DNA of 64,000 bases from Hortaea werneckii (GCA_037044905.1 JBAOKB010000059.1:1-64000), one strand, 5' to 3'. Shown: positions 10,333 to 20,839, counted from the stretch's first letter. Numbers and translations: made by a program. Notes: a model not told the origin generated them from the letters alone.

Positions 10333-11022
10333 ATGCATCCTAGAGCCATCAAAATGAATAGTCCGCCCAAGAAACCTTCTGCCGAAAAGACACAACCCTC
10401 TCGCTGGTCACTAGGCCTTAACATGCCGAAAAACTTCAACCCCTTCTCCAAATCCAAAGCCCAGACCAATACTATGGCTCAATCTGCCAATCAATCTTCC
10501 AACAACCGCACTCAATCCCAGGACAATTGCTCTTCCTCTACAAGACCCCAGGCGCATAAGACGGCTCAGCAGCCTCTTGATGACCTCGAGATGGTAAAGA
10601 AGCGCCAAAAGCGATTCCCTGAGGTCGAGAAGCTCCGTCGACACCGAATCGATGAACTCGAGGGAAAACGGAGGTCTCGAAGCGCCGATCCACCAAGACG
10701 TCGGAAGTCCTGCGTGTTTGACGACTTTCTCGGCTCCCCAGAAGAGCTGCAGACGGCTTTCGACCACTACTACGAGCAGCCTGAGCTACTGCCCCGACGT
10801 CGAGCGTGGGAGAGGATGATGGATGGTGTTCATGTGGAGTATAGCAAGGAGTCGAAGGGGTGGTTCAATGAGAAGATCTTCTCGGAGCTGGGCGATGGGT
10901 ATGATCCTGCTGCTGATGAGGGAGTGGAGGAGAGGAGGGCTCGGGATCTGGATGCGTTGGCTTTGCTCGAACCTTCTTCGGATGGGACCATCGCGCCCGA
11001 TCAGATGCCGCCTTCATCGTGA
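10333..11022 (+). CDS. Hypothetical basic/disordered protein
   Basis: A 229-residue intronless ORF. The first 80 residues are Ser/Thr/Asn/Gln-rich and low in complexity. Residues about 85-125 are very basic (KKRQKRFPEVEKLRRHRIDE, then GKRRSRSADPPRRRKS), a likely nuclear localisation or nucleic-acid-binding patch. The C-terminal half (SPEELQTAFDHYYEQPELLP, WERMMDGVHVEYSKESKGWF) is mixed in composition and looks folded. No domain is recognised. ATG at 10333 is first in frame; a second in-frame ATG is nine codons in (MNSPPKK). Confidence 0.62.
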   Translation: MHPRAIKMNSPPKKPSAEKTQPSRWSLGLNMPKNFNPFSKSKAQTNTMAQSANQSSNNRTQSQDNCSSSTRPQAHKTAQQPLDDLEMVKKRQKRFPEVEKLRRHRIDELEGKRRSRSADPPRRRKSCVFDDFLGSPEELQTAFDHYYEQPELLPRRRAWERMMDGVHVEYSKESKGWFNEKIFSELGDGYDPAADEGVEERRARDLDALALLEPSSDGTIAPDQMPPSS

Positions 11023-11512
11023 GCCTGTTTTGTCTCACTTCAACTGGTATGGATGTAGCATCGCAGATACGAATACGGGAGCTTCGTCAGGATAACCTTT
11101 TTGTGAGATGGTTAAAGGTTTTTGTGGTAGGGTAATACAGACGCGTTGGGTAGGCTTGTTATTGAGGGGATGAGAATGGCTTTCTTTGAGATCGTTCTTG
11201 ACTTTCTTGGAAAGGGAGATACGGGCGCGTCGGGTAGAGTTTTTGTTCGGGGAACAGGTCCTATGTTGAAGAGCTTCAACAAATAATGCGAAATTCTCAA
11301 TTCAGTGACGCGTTTCCAGATGCCACCATCTTGTCAGAATGTAGTCAACCATTCCAGGAATTGATTGCACCATGATCCTGGAGCCGTTGGAGGACTCATG
11401 TGAACACGAGCACTGGAGACCTCTTGCTTCACCGGGTAGTTGTTGCGGAATCGTCACCGCGATTTAATGAGCGTCCTCCGTCCAGAAAATTGTGGATCAA
11501 GACAGCTAAGCA

Positions 11513-11584
11513 TTAAGCCTACCGGCCGGTAACATATTGTACATCACGATAGCAGAACATAAAGTCTACCGCCCGGTAACATGC
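11513..11584. repeat. Pair of palindromic elements TACCGGCCGGTA
   Basis: TACCGGCCGGTA at 11520-11531 is a perfect 12-bp palindrome. TACCGCCCGGTA at 11567-11578 differs by one base. Both sit in the shared context AAGYCTACCG..CGGTAACAT, so about 20 bp is duplicated 47 bp apart. Confidence 0.8.
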
Positions 11585-11766
11585 AACCAACATCTGCAGT
11601 CCTTAGTGCCTTCAAGCGCAATCAATGTCGATACTAGAGTGATGTCCTCCCAAGCAGCTGATAGAATGTCGCGTGTGCATGTGCAGCGCCGATGGACTGT
11701 GCCAGACATTGTTCACTGTTTATAACGCGTAATGCTTTGCGAAATCATGACTGTCGACACCTGAAA

Positions 11767-11926
11767 CATCTTTGTGAGGCAGAGAGGTTACTAGGCTGCC
11801 CGTCTACCGGCCGGCAAGACAGACTCATTGTCTTGAGCCATAGCAACACACTTGTGAAGCAGAGCGGTGACTAGATCGCCCATCTACCGGCCGGTACACC
11901 TGGCGCACTTTCTTGAGCCTTAGCCC
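11767..11926. repeat. 80-bp imperfect tandem duplication containing the same palindrome
   Basis: Two copies with exact 80-bp register: TGTGAGGCAGAG at 11773 matches TGTGAAGCAGAG at 11853; TACCGGCCGG at 11805 matches 11885; TCTTGAGCCATAGC at 11831 matches TCTTGAGCCTTAGC at 11911. Each copy carries one CCGGCCGG palindrome. Confidence 0.85.
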
Positions 11927-12183
11927 AGGGAAAAGACAGACGTTCCATGCAGATGCAATAGTGCGATCTTCTTATTGAACCCATGTGCTTTCATGATTTC
12001 ACAGTCCTTTAGCCACGAGGCAGAGTGAGACTCGAGCGAGGCCCGAGCGTGGACGAGTCCGCTCACGTGTTAAGTCCCTCGCGTGTTGATCCTCAAGCAG
12101 CTTTCAAACGCCTACAAGAAGTGGCAAGACCCTCTCCAAGAGTCTTCACTTTTTCGCCTCTCACACTCGCCCTAAGCAAGGGC

Positions 12184-12213
12184 ATGAACATCCTGCGGTC
12201 TAACAGTCAATAA
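12184..12213 (+). promoter_or_regulatory. Upstream ORF close to the start of the 812-residue gene
   Basis: ATG at 12184 opens a nine-codon frame that stops at 12213, only 13 nt before the ATG at 12227. If transcribed, ribosomes would need to reinitiate or bypass it. Confidence 0.35.
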
Positions 12214-12226
12214 AAAACGGCTTACA

Positions 12227-14665
12227 ATGGCCGACAAGGACGAAGAATTGCTTGCGCTCCAGATAGAAATGGCTGGGCTGAAGACAGAGCTGCGCATCGT
12301 GAAGGAGCTGCTTGCCGAAGCCCAGAACGCTACTGTCCATACTGCTGCTGCGTTCAGCCAGCACCAATCCAACAACAATAACACCAGCCTGAAGGCGCAG
12401 GAGGAGCGCGCTCAGATGGCCGAAAAAGAGAATGTCGAATTGAAAGGTATCGTTCGCTACCTCCAAACTGAGATGGCGAAGTCGTCACAGTCCACCCACG
12501 CTGAAGGCGCTTCCAAAGATGCACCTCGTGGTAGCCGCAACGCCACGCACACACCGAACTCGTCGACCGACGACTCTTCCGGTCCAGGCTTCAACATCGA
12601 AGGCGATTTACTGAGTTTTCACGATGACGATGTAGCGGCGGCAACAGGGAAAGTGGCGGACGCGACGCGTCTAGAACAGCAACTTGAAGCTCCAGAGATG
12701 CAGACTTTGGTGCCGACCGTGACCGATGGCCGCAATGGCGACGCTGATCGATACGAACGCGCGCCTTTCAACGACAGCGGTCTCGGCGATGAGGCCTCGC
12801 AGCCACTCGAACCCGATCCAGTATTCGGCATGCCCTCGGACCGCAAGAAGATATTCAATGCTGACGGCTCGATAAGCTGGATGGAGGTTTATCCAGACCC
12901 CCCAGTCTCACGTCCAGTCGACTCTTATTGGAGGAAGCCAAAGCTAGCCCAGCGCGGCCGCTGGGGCAAAGTCAGTCATTATGAGTGGCGCCAACTTGTC
13001 AATAGGGGCATGTATGTTCAGCAATGGGATGAGGCTCAGTGGGAGGAATGGGCCCATGAGCACGGAAGGTACGGCGCGGCTGAGTGGAGACTGTTTTGGG
13101 AAGAACAGTGCAAGGCCAAATTTGAGGAGGTGACGAAGCAGAGGAAGGCCGCGGGAATCTCTGGTGAAGAAACAGAAGAGGTGGAAGATCGCGTCGATGA
13201 CGACGCGCATGATTTCTCCAGCAAAGAGACCGAAATCGACGAAGATCGCACCGTATCGCAGCACGCGAAGGACGATGGTAATGGCTCGAAAGACTCCAGT
13301 CTAGACTATGCTGGAGTGGCGCATGATCTTGCTGCTACGATCCGGACACCAAAAGGTAGCAAAGAGGAGGGTTCTGAGGTTGGGGACATGTCGGATACCA
13401 TTACAATGCCATTCAGGATTGCCGTTGAGGGAGAAACCAAGAAAGGTAATCTGGTGAACATTGACAGCCTTTTGAATACGCCAGAGGTCAGTGTCGTCGA
13501 GGATGCATCGGCGAGCGGAGTCCTGCCCTGCAAAGACACGAAGGAGGCCATGCCTGGGAAGAATCCAATGATTTCCACGGCTTTCATCCAGCCCCATCAA
13601 GGTCAAGCTAGTGCACCTACTGACATGGCGCTCGGCCATGCACTCGACCATAACAGCATACCCGTGTCTCTCCCCCCCGCTCGGGCACTTCCAAATGCCC
13701 ATCCGGGCCTTCCGGATGACGTGAAGCGTGCGGTTTTCTCGCAATGTCCAATTTGGCACCCATGCCGCACGGCAGAGATCTCCAATATCCCACCGGAAAT
13801 CCCCCTAACAACTGTTCTTGAGAAAGTAAGGGGTGGCAAAGTTATGCGATCGGTACTCATTGGGACCAACTTGATGAAGTCGACACCGATCATGGAAGGC
13901 AATGTCGCGCTTATCGAGTTCATGGATGGGCTTAATGCTGAAGCCTACGTCGCTGAATGTGCTGAGATCCAGGGCATCTTCTTCTGGAGCGAGCAACGGA
14001 ACGCCGCCGTGAAGGCCAAAGTCGCTCTTTGCCCTACGCCTTCGATCACTTGCCCTGGATTTCTGGTGAATCCAAGAGCGGATAATACCAGGATAGTCTA
14101 TCTTGCGGACAATGGCATCTTCTCGCCCGAGCTGGTGGTCGGGACGGTGCTGAAAGTCTACAGTCGATCCCTGGAGGAGAGGCGATCACCCGGGGCTCCT
14201 TTGAGGATGGGGAGGAACAAAGACTCCAACAGCCTGATAATGGAATGGGCATTGCTCAGAGATGCATACAACGCCAAAAATGCACTGGACAAGATGCAAT
14301 GGCTTATCGGAGGTTTCGATGTGGGGTTCCTGCCTGATCCCTGCGCAGGGTTTGTGGAGACGCTCGAGGAAGTCGCTTTGGCCAGAGACCCGGCGACGGT
14401 CCCATCCAACGATTGCCCCATTATGTGGCTATCACCAAGCAGCCAGGCTGCATGCCTCGCCGAAGCGGACAAAGCATTATCCGCCGGAAAGTCGGGCCAT
14501 TTCCGGCGTGACTCGCAAGATCACGGTCACCAATTTGCCGCAGGCATAGTGGAGACGGTCGGCATGCTAGATGCAGAGTTGATGACGGAGCCGGGACCAG
14601 GTCGTGGGGCGAGCGAAATCAAGGGGAGAAAACCGTTAAGGCGGTGGCGTCAACACACTGGCTAG
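12227..14665 (+). CDS. Coiled-coil protein with RRM-like C-terminal region, function unknown
   Basis: An 812-residue intronless protein. Residues 1-90 form a probable coiled coil (heptad-like Leu/Glu/Lys: ELLALQIEMAGLKTELRIVK). A disordered acidic region follows, then a Trp/Tyr-rich block at about 205-300 (WMEVYPDPP, GRWGKVSHYEWRQLV, EWRLFWEEQC). After a second disordered stretch, about 500-760 contains two RRM-like segments: CRTAEISNIPPEIPLTTVLE ... NVALIEFMDGLNAEAYV and TRIVYLADNGIFSPELVVG ... LIMEWALLRDAYNAKNALDK. The beta-alpha order and ALIEF/AKNALDK positions are RRM-like, but canonical aromatic RNP residues are not obvious. An RNA-related role is an inference. The promoter contains the palindrome repeats. 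Confidence 0.8.
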   Translation: MADKDEELLALQIEMAGLKTELRIVKELLAEAQNATVHTAAAFSQHQSNNNNTSLKAQEERAQMAEKENVELKGIVRYLQTEMAKSSQSTHAEGASKDAPRGSRNATHTPNSSTDDSSGPGFNIEGDLLSFHDDDVAAATGKVADATRLEQQLEAPEMQTLVPTVTDGRNGDADRYERAPFNDSGLGDEASQPLEPDPVFGMPSDRKKIFNADGSISWMEVYPDPPVSRPVDSYWRKPKLAQRGRWGKVSHYEWRQLVNRGMYVQQWDEAQWEEWAHEHGRYGAAEWRLFWEEQCKAKFEEVTKQRKAAGISGEETEEVEDRVDDDAHDFSSKETEIDEDRTVSQHAKDDGNGSKDSSLDYAGVAHDLAATIRTPKGSKEEGSEVGDMSDTITMPFRIAVEGETKKGNLVNIDSLLNTPEVSVVEDASASGVLPCKDTKEAMPGKNPMISTAFIQPHQGQASAPTDMALGHALDHNSIPVSLPPARALPNAHPGLPDDVKRAVFSQCPIWHPCRTAEISNIPPEIPLTTVLEKVRGGKVMRSVLIGTNLMKSTPIMEGNVALIEFMDGLNAEAYVAECAEIQGIFFWSEQRNAAVKAKVALCPTPSITCPGFLVNPRADNTRIVYLADNGIFSPELVVGTVLKVYSRSLEERRSPGAPLRMGRNKDSNSLIMEWALLRDAYNAKNALDKMQWLIGGFDVGFLPDPCAGFVETLEEVALARDPATVPSNDCPIMWLSPSSQAACLAEADKALSAGKSGHFRRDSQDHGHQFAAGIVETVGMLDAELMTEPGPGRGASEIKGRKPLRRWRQHTG

Positions 14666-15146
14666 AAAGCATTTGCCCAGAAGATGGAGGCGAAGGGGGG
14701 AGTCTAGAGAGCGAGGCCATGGAAGTGGAGGATTGAACGGTCACAGGAGTATATGCTTGGTAGCTCGAGGGAAAGCATAAGCGGGCTGCTACAACTTCAC
14801 AGTGTGCTATGGTAGCTCGGGCCCGGGTAGCAAGAAAGCGTAGGTACATGAAACCGCGCTCACAATGTAGCTTGAATTAAACCATGCATGCAATGCCCAC
14901 TGCCGTCTTCCCAATGTTGACCCTGGAATGCGCCCAGCGGCAAGGACGCAAGGAGAGCATGGGTTCGCCACTCTCATTCTACGGTTGGTACCGTAGGAAA
15001 ACTTCACGGGTCAATCCGCGCTCCGCGGGCTGTCCCGCCCGGATGGACGCAGCTCCTGTGCATTCTCGGTGTGCACCGCTTCTCCTAAACAGCAGACCGC
15101 TCTTGTTAAACCACCTCACCCCAAGACCCCGCATGCCATCGCCAAC
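14666..15146. other. Intergenic region, nothing recognised
   Basis: Spacer between the 3' end of the coiled-coil gene and the start of the FAR1/Zn2Cys6 gene. Only short ORFs lacking domains are present. Confidence 0.6.
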
Positions 15147-17573
15147 ATGAATGGCCAGCAGCCTGGATGTATGTCTGATACTCCCGTTGCTTCCGTCTAA
15201 ATAGTGACGCTGACATAGCTAGATCCATATCCGACACCGCTGAATTACCACTATCCAGCCAACTTTTACCCCTCTCAAGCGCAAGCTCAAGCGCCTCAGC
15301 AGCAGCCACCTTATAATTATCAGCCAGCACATCTACACCAGCAGCAGACGACCTCGTCTGCACTCCAAACAGCACAGCATGGCAACCAGAACGAAGGGCT
15401 GTATCTCCACCCTTTCTTTCCGTCCTCGGAAGCGACATCTCGACCGGGTGTCGCAGCCCATCAGCAGCAACAGCATCAGGCGTCGACCCCGACCCCAGTG
15501 AATAGGGCCCATGATCCCTCAGAAGAGGACTCCACGCGGCCCGCCAAAAGAAGGCGTCGCGACGCTGAGGGTGGGGCTAGACAGAATGCCATCATCAACG
15601 AAACGCCGGCCGGACCAAGTGCCACTGGGCCGCAGGCGTCTGATTTTGAGGAGCAACTGAGGGATGCTTTACGAAGGGAGCAGCAGCCGCAGGTCGACCA
15701 TCAAAGTGAAAATCATGAGATGGACACCGATGATCATGATGAAGACGATGCTGACCCCGACGGCCGAACGAACGGTGACGATGATGGCGGGGAAGGAGCG
15801 ATCTTCAACTTGCCGCCGCCTCCTGAAGGTAAATATGCTTCAATGGAAGCCCTAGAGGAGGCAATGCATGCATGGAGTTTGGAGCACGGCTATGAGGTTG
15901 TTCGACGCGCTTCGAAAAACAATGCGAACGGCGTGATCTACAAGCGCTACTTCAATTGCTCTAAGGCTGGCAAAGTCGGGCCCGGTGTAAACTCCGTAAG
16001 GAAGAAATACACCAAAAGAACAAATTGCCCGATGAGCCTCTCGGTCAGAGCTGTCGAATGGCTCAATGTCGACGGAGAGTGGGAGATTATCCACCGCAAC
16101 ATCCATCACAACCATGGCCCACTGGACCCTCTTGAGCTCACTGGTCATCGGAGAAGAGCCAGAGAAGGCGGTCTGGAGAAGGCAGTAGACGTGCTTTTCA
16201 ACATGGGATCTTCTGCCACACAAGTTCATCAGTTTCTGCAGAGAAACCATCCCGATGGTCTCTTCACACGAACTGATGTCAGCAACATGAGGCTAAAGTG
16301 GAAGCAATACGGTACTTGTGTCCGTCAAAAGGGGCAATATGATAGATCCAACCGTGATGCCGTGCGGACAGATACAGGTACCGGTGGTCGTGGCCGTGTT
16401 GCCGCATGTCTGAGATGCCGGGAGAAACGACGAAAGTGCGACAAACAGCGTCCTGTTTGCGGACACTGCATGAGCGTACAACCATCAGCATGCGAGTACG
16501 ATTGTGAGCCGCCGGCTCTTCCTGCAATTGATGACGAGGATATTCCAGCCGCATTCAACGCCCTCCAAGCTCAGACTTCCCCAGGTCCCGACCGACCGAC
16601 AGTTGACGCTACAGCTCCGCCAGCTGAAGGCCACCCTGATTCAATGGACGCCTTCAATGCACAGCGGAGACAAGCTGAACAGATCCTCCAAGACCTCCAG
16701 GCATTTAGAGCCGACCACGTGAAGCCGAAACGCCTGGATCTTAACAGCAGTTCTGTGGAGATCCTGGCACAGTCTTCTACTGGGAATCTGGATAGCTACA
16801 AGAGCGTTCCAAAACTTACTGTCGCATCCGACTGGTCCGCCTTCGCAGACGCATTTGTCGAGGCTTCTTTGAAGGAGAATACCTACAGTACCCTCACAGG
16901 CGAGAAGACCGAGCCTGCCCGCCCAGTACCACAAGGCGGCGAGAGTGAAGTTGAGGTCGAAGACTGGAACGAATACATCAAGCAGACCGCCATCTTCCAC
17001 CGACGCAACAGCGCTCTCTTCGGCGGCTTATGGTCGAACATCGCGCCGTCTTTCCGCGCCAGGGTCAAAGGATACGCCACCGCTTCCCAAGCCTGGCAAT
17101 GTCTCGAAGAGATGTGTGCCCCTCGCGGCAGCGGCGACGCATTTAAAATGTGGAACGAGATGCACGACATCACCCTCGAGACGTGTGGCGGCAGCGTGGC
17201 GGCTTTCGCCGAAAGGTTGGAGTTGAAGTGGCTTGAGTTCTGCAGGTTCAGAATCAGCGCCTTGCGTCCGCACCACAAGACCCCGAGGTCTTCTGCTCGT
17301 CGGGAGAACGCTGACGTTTCCGGACACGATTCCTCACCTTCTGGAGGGATCGTGGATGCATCGGACGTCTTCCCCGAAGAAGCACTGACGTTGCTGTTCT
17401 TGCGCAATCTGGGACAACAGTACCATCGCTGGACCGAGAATCTCTGCGTTATGTCTAACGTCGCGGGATTTGGCACGGGTCCTAAAGTTGGATTTCGTGA
17501 GACTGTGAAGCGGTGTTTGGAGTTCGAGAAAGATCAGAGGCAGAGTGTCATAGAGAGGGAAGGCAGGAGATAG
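15147..17573 (+). CDS. FAR1-domain / Zn2Cys6 / retrotransposon gag-like chimeric protein
   Basis: A 790-residue protein from two exons, 15147-15168 and 15223-17573. The 54-nt intron has GTATGT, GCTGAC branch and CTAG; splicing joins MNGQQPG to YPYPTPLNYHYP. After a Gln/Pro-rich N-terminus and an acidic stretch, residues 210-309 resemble a FAR1 DNA-binding domain of the WRKY/GCM1 zinc fold, with Cys253 (YFNCS), Cys276 (TNCPMS) and a terminal HHNHG. Residues 403-431 are a complete internal Zn2Cys6 cluster (C403, C406, C413, C420, C423, C431). Residues about 540-780 look like the gag-like (UBN2/Copia) helical region of LTR retrotransposons (SQAWQCLEEMCAPRGSGDAF ... VAAFAERLELKWLEF), without the CCHC knuckle. 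There is no transposase or polymerase. A domesticated regulator is the likeliest reading (inference). Confidence 0.85.
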
Positions 17574-18439
17574 ATAGTGGCAGCACAGACTTGTATTTGC
17601 GGCTTCAAGGGAGCCTCGGTTGGCAAGTCAGCGATTGAATGTTTTCTCTATGTCATCTTGAGCCTTCTTCCTGCTCTATGCTGCAAAAATGGCATTGAAG
17701 GTGCAATGCCAATGAGGCATCCGAGCCAGTCGGATGATCTGTTTCACTGGCCTGGAGCGGTGCAGGAGAACAACTCCTGAATGTTATTCGTACCACGAGT
17801 AGACGTCAGCGTTCGAGAAGATTGGTTGTGCTGTCGCTCCAGAAGGAGATTATTAATGGTGGCCCGCGAGTACGAAGAGCGCTTTCACCTAAGCCTATGG
17901 CGGAAGCCTTACGGCCCAAGAGAGCGCTGAAGGATCGTGCGGCTATGCACTATTGAGGTCATTCTGGTACTCTGCAATGGAACTTTTAACCAAGTTCGCT
18001 AAACCTCCTCCGCTCAAACTTCCAAAGCGAGATTGACATGTTGAATGAACGTGAAAGAAGGTATTGCTCTCTTCATTATGATGGATTTGCTCCATCAACA
18101 TAAAAACAATCTCGTTTCTCCCTTCTGACGGCTACTTAAGCGCGCTTGGAAAATCCTTCGATCCTCAAGGATTCTGGCTCCATAGACTTGAATCCAGACA
18201 CTGGGGGTCAGTTTTCGAAAGAATGGTATGACTGGTTGTAAGAGGCGATCAGCATGCCTGTGCCAACCGTAGCTGAAGTTGGAAGCCTTCGGGGGATCTA
18301 CATTGGAATACGAGGTTGCATTCGCTTCTCTTGCTCATCGCTTGGCTTCTTTACATTTGATGGCTCAGCTCAAAATATTCCTGAAAGTACCAGTGATTGT
18401 CTTCTCTCCTTTCTGGACTTCTGAACAACGCTTTCAAGA
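17574..18439. other. Intergenic region, nothing recognised
   Basis: No domain-bearing ORF. The longest (67 codons at 17577) begins right after the stop of the chimera and has no support. Confidence 0.6.
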
Positions 18440-19318
18440 ATGACAGAGACCCGTGCTAAGTCTCGGGAAGACTCGTGGCGACAATCTAGACCCACCGAAC
18501 TTGTGACATGGAACAATGAAGATGTTGTGGGCAAGCCTTGCGAAGAAGGCTGGAAAAATCTACATGAATCACCGGCATCACGCGAGTTACCCATGGCTTC
18601 TCTGGACCGAACGATTACGGCTTCTACTCCTGAAAGGTACGACCTAGCCGTGGCCGAGAGTCACAACGGCGAGCAAACCAGCTCAGTGCTGGAACTCGAA
18701 GCACGCAATGGAGTTGAACCCAATCACCTCCCAGCCGGCTGGCTTACCCAGGATCTTAGTCCAAACAGCTCCCATAAGCGTCCCGAAGTCAGCGGAGCAG
18801 GCTTTAGCACAAAGTGTGCCTCTTCGCCTTCCAACGAAGCATCGCCAGGTCCAGCTCAGCCTTCAAAAGGGTCGACTCGCTCTATTGGCATCATCAGTAA
18901 TGAATGCAGACAGCCTCTCAAAGCTGCTGAATCTTCTACCTCAAAGCAACTCGCCAGATACCCACAGAGAGACCACAACGAGCATGCCCAGAAGCTGATC
19001 TCCCCTTCACTCTTCGCTCAGCATAGTCACCTGCACAGAACCGACATACTTCAAGGCCTCTTTCCATCCAAAACTACATGGGCAGTAGCGCAAGGCATGG
19101 AAGGGGACGCCCTGGAAGAAAAGATGCTTGACGATTCAGTACTTGATACTGCCGATGCGAGCGATGTGACGGGGACAACATTCGTGACGGGCGAATTGAC
19201 GGTTCGCCATCCGTCTTTGCACGGTTTTCAGCTGCCTCCTCCCTTCCCGCCACGACGGAGGGGGTTTGATCCCGGCGAACTCGAAGGAGCCATGGCTGCG
19301 GCTTTTGGTTGGGCTTGA
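18440..19318 (+). CDS. Hypothetical Ser/Glu-rich protein
   Basis: A 292-residue intronless ORF with no recognised domain. Composition is Ser/Glu/Pro-rich and mostly disordered. The more ordered-looking part is near the end (RTDILQGLFPSKTTWAVAQG, then TGTTFVTGELTVRHPSLHGF). The C-terminus ends in PPPFPPRRRGFDPGELEGAM, a short proline-rich plus acidic helix-like tail. ATG at 18440 is the first in frame. Isolated between the FAR1 chimera and the decarboxylase-like gene; no functional inference is made. Confidence 0.55.
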   Translation: MTETRAKSREDSWRQSRPTELVTWNNEDVVGKPCEEGWKNLHESPASRELPMASLDRTITASTPERYDLAVAESHNGEQTSSVLELEARNGVEPNHLPAGWLTQDLSPNSSHKRPEVSGAGFSTKCASSPSNEASPGPAQPSKGSTRSIGIISNECRQPLKAAESSTSKQLARYPQRDHNEHAQKLISPSLFAQHSHLHRTDILQGLFPSKTTWAVAQGMEGDALEEKMLDDSVLDTADASDVTGTTFVTGELTVRHPSLHGFQLPPPFPPRRRGFDPGELEGAMAAAFGWA

Positions 19319-19613
19319 AGGTCACGCCCGCTGGGGGATACTGCAGATTGCCGTGAATTCTCACCTGAGACGGAGAGAGTGATTTGCTGCATGTTTCTCT
19401 CCAGTTCTCTCTCTGGTTTACCTTCGGCGTGAAACAAGATCGACTGGAGAGGCGACAGAAGCAGTTCTGAGCGGCAATAAACCTTATTCACATGATCCAT
19501 AAGCGACAATTCTGTAAGGACCCATCAAGGGACGTACACCCATTGAGACGCAGAAACGATTTCAACGGCTGTATCAGCTTCTTAAAAACGGTTTCTACGA
19601 AAAGCAGAGCCAA

Positions 19614-20180
19614 CTATTCCGTCGGCATCACCATCTCCTTGCCATTGCTCTCCGTGACATCCAACCCGACCAGGAACCGGCTCACCATGTTGTAACCAGA
19701 CACAGTAATCATGAGCTCCATTATCTCCTGGTCGTTAAACTTCGCCTTCACCTTCTCGAACAGCTGATCATCAATCTTGATGTTCCTCGTACTCTGCTCC
19801 GTAAACGCAAGCACCAGCCTCTCATCCTCGCTCAGGACGCTTCCATCCGTCACTTCACCCTTGAGGACTGCCTCCAGCGCAGCTCGACTCGCGCCAGCCT
19901 TAAGTGCCAGCGGTGCGTGAGCCGTCCACTCATACGTGGCCCCGTTCAGGACGGCGATGTAGCAGATCGCCAGCTCAGCCAGGGCCTGCGAGACCGACAC
20001 CTTGGACCGGATGGCGCCTACGAGCTTGTTGTAGCCATCTGCTACCTCCGGGTTGTGGAGTAAGGCCAGATCCAGCGGGATGAGCGGACGAGGCTTGCGG
20101 CGCTCGCGGATGCGCTCATATATGGCCTCGTTCTCCGGGGTCGGGTTGGCGGGCTCTGCCGGGGCGTATGGGATGCGCAT
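19614..20180 (-). CDS. Carboxymuconolactone decarboxylase-like (CMD/AhpD fold) protein
   Basis: About 188 residues of the CMD family. Conserved features seen: MRIPYAP start, RPLIPLDLALLHNPEVADGY, then the helix AICYIAVLNGATYEWTAHAP with the Glu and His of the CMD active-site region. The CxxC pair of AhpD peroxidases is absent, which fits the decarboxylase-like branch rather than thiol peroxidases. I chose the ATG at 20180 because the family normally begins at this point; the frame is open a further 40 codons upstream, to an ATG at 20300, but that extension is not family-like. The gene is divergent from CYP51, sharing 659 nt of promoter. The substrate is unknown. Confidence 0.85.
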   Translation of the reverse strand: MRIPYAPAEPANPTPENEAIYERIRERRKPRPLIPLDLALLHNPEVADGYNKLVGAIRSKVSVSQALAELAICYIAVLNGATYEWTAHAPLALKAGASRAALEAVLKGEVTDGSVLSEDERLVLAFTEQSTRNIKIDDQLFEKVKAKFNDQEIMELMITVSGYNMVSRFLVGLDVTESNGKEMVMPTE

Positions 20181-20839
20181 GTTGCCACCGTTCAGTTTCA
20201 ATGGATTGCGAGTCTGTGACGGAAAGTACTGAATGCTAGTTGGGAAAAGTAGGGAGTTGGAAAGGTCGCTGAGAAGTATTCTAGAAGTAAGTGGCTCCAT
20301 TTGGAGGAGCTCTTACCCCTCGGCTGTCACATTCGGCACTGATATGACTATGTACGTACGGCTGGTGAAGAACTACGAAAGTGTTCAGAACACTGAGCGA
20401 TGTGTAATTGCCATATCGTACTGCATAAGTAGTTTGATGACCAGCACCACCTCGCATCCCGCAACAAGGCATCGATCAAGGGTAGAAAGACGGGAAAACG
20501 AGATGCAAGACTGGACTGGACTGCTCACCGCCGGGTTGGCCGCATCGCAACAGCGGAAAGGCGACCCCACATCGTCGGAAGTGAGGTTTGCGCTAGTGCT
20601 CGGTACCTGCATCCGAACGCCACACCCCCCGAAAAGTCAGGCCATGTGCTTGCGGCGCATCAACAAAAATGGTCCCACGTCAATTGGTCGCTTCTTCTTG
20701 ACCTGATTGCCTTCGAAGACACCTACAACATAGGAGGTAAGGCCGAGGACGACGGCTATCCAACAGGGCATGCAGTAATACTTGTCAACAATCGAATTGA
20801 GCATCTCTCTGCTCCCCGTCCGAACGGCCAACCGCGAAC
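20181..20839. promoter_or_regulatory. Divergent promoter between CMD-like gene and CYP51
   Basis: A 659-nt head-to-head intergenic region that must hold both promoters. I saw no exact copy of the sterol response motifs I looked for (TCGTATA or ATCACGTGAT). No tandem promoter duplications are visible upstream of CYP51. Confidence 0.6.

Larger units (their letters stand above)
11023..12226. other. Intergenic region with palindromic and duplicated elements
   Basis: No gene is supported. The stretch carries four near-identical palindromes (TACCGGCCGGTA type) and an 80-bp tandem duplication, annotated separately. The last 200 bases are the promoter and leader of the gene at 12227. Confidence 0.6.

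Noticed and set aside
20181..20300. N-terminal extension of the CMD-like protein to an ATG at 20300
   Set aside because: The extra 40 residues are not family-like; the family start motif MRIPYAP coincides with the ATG at 20180.
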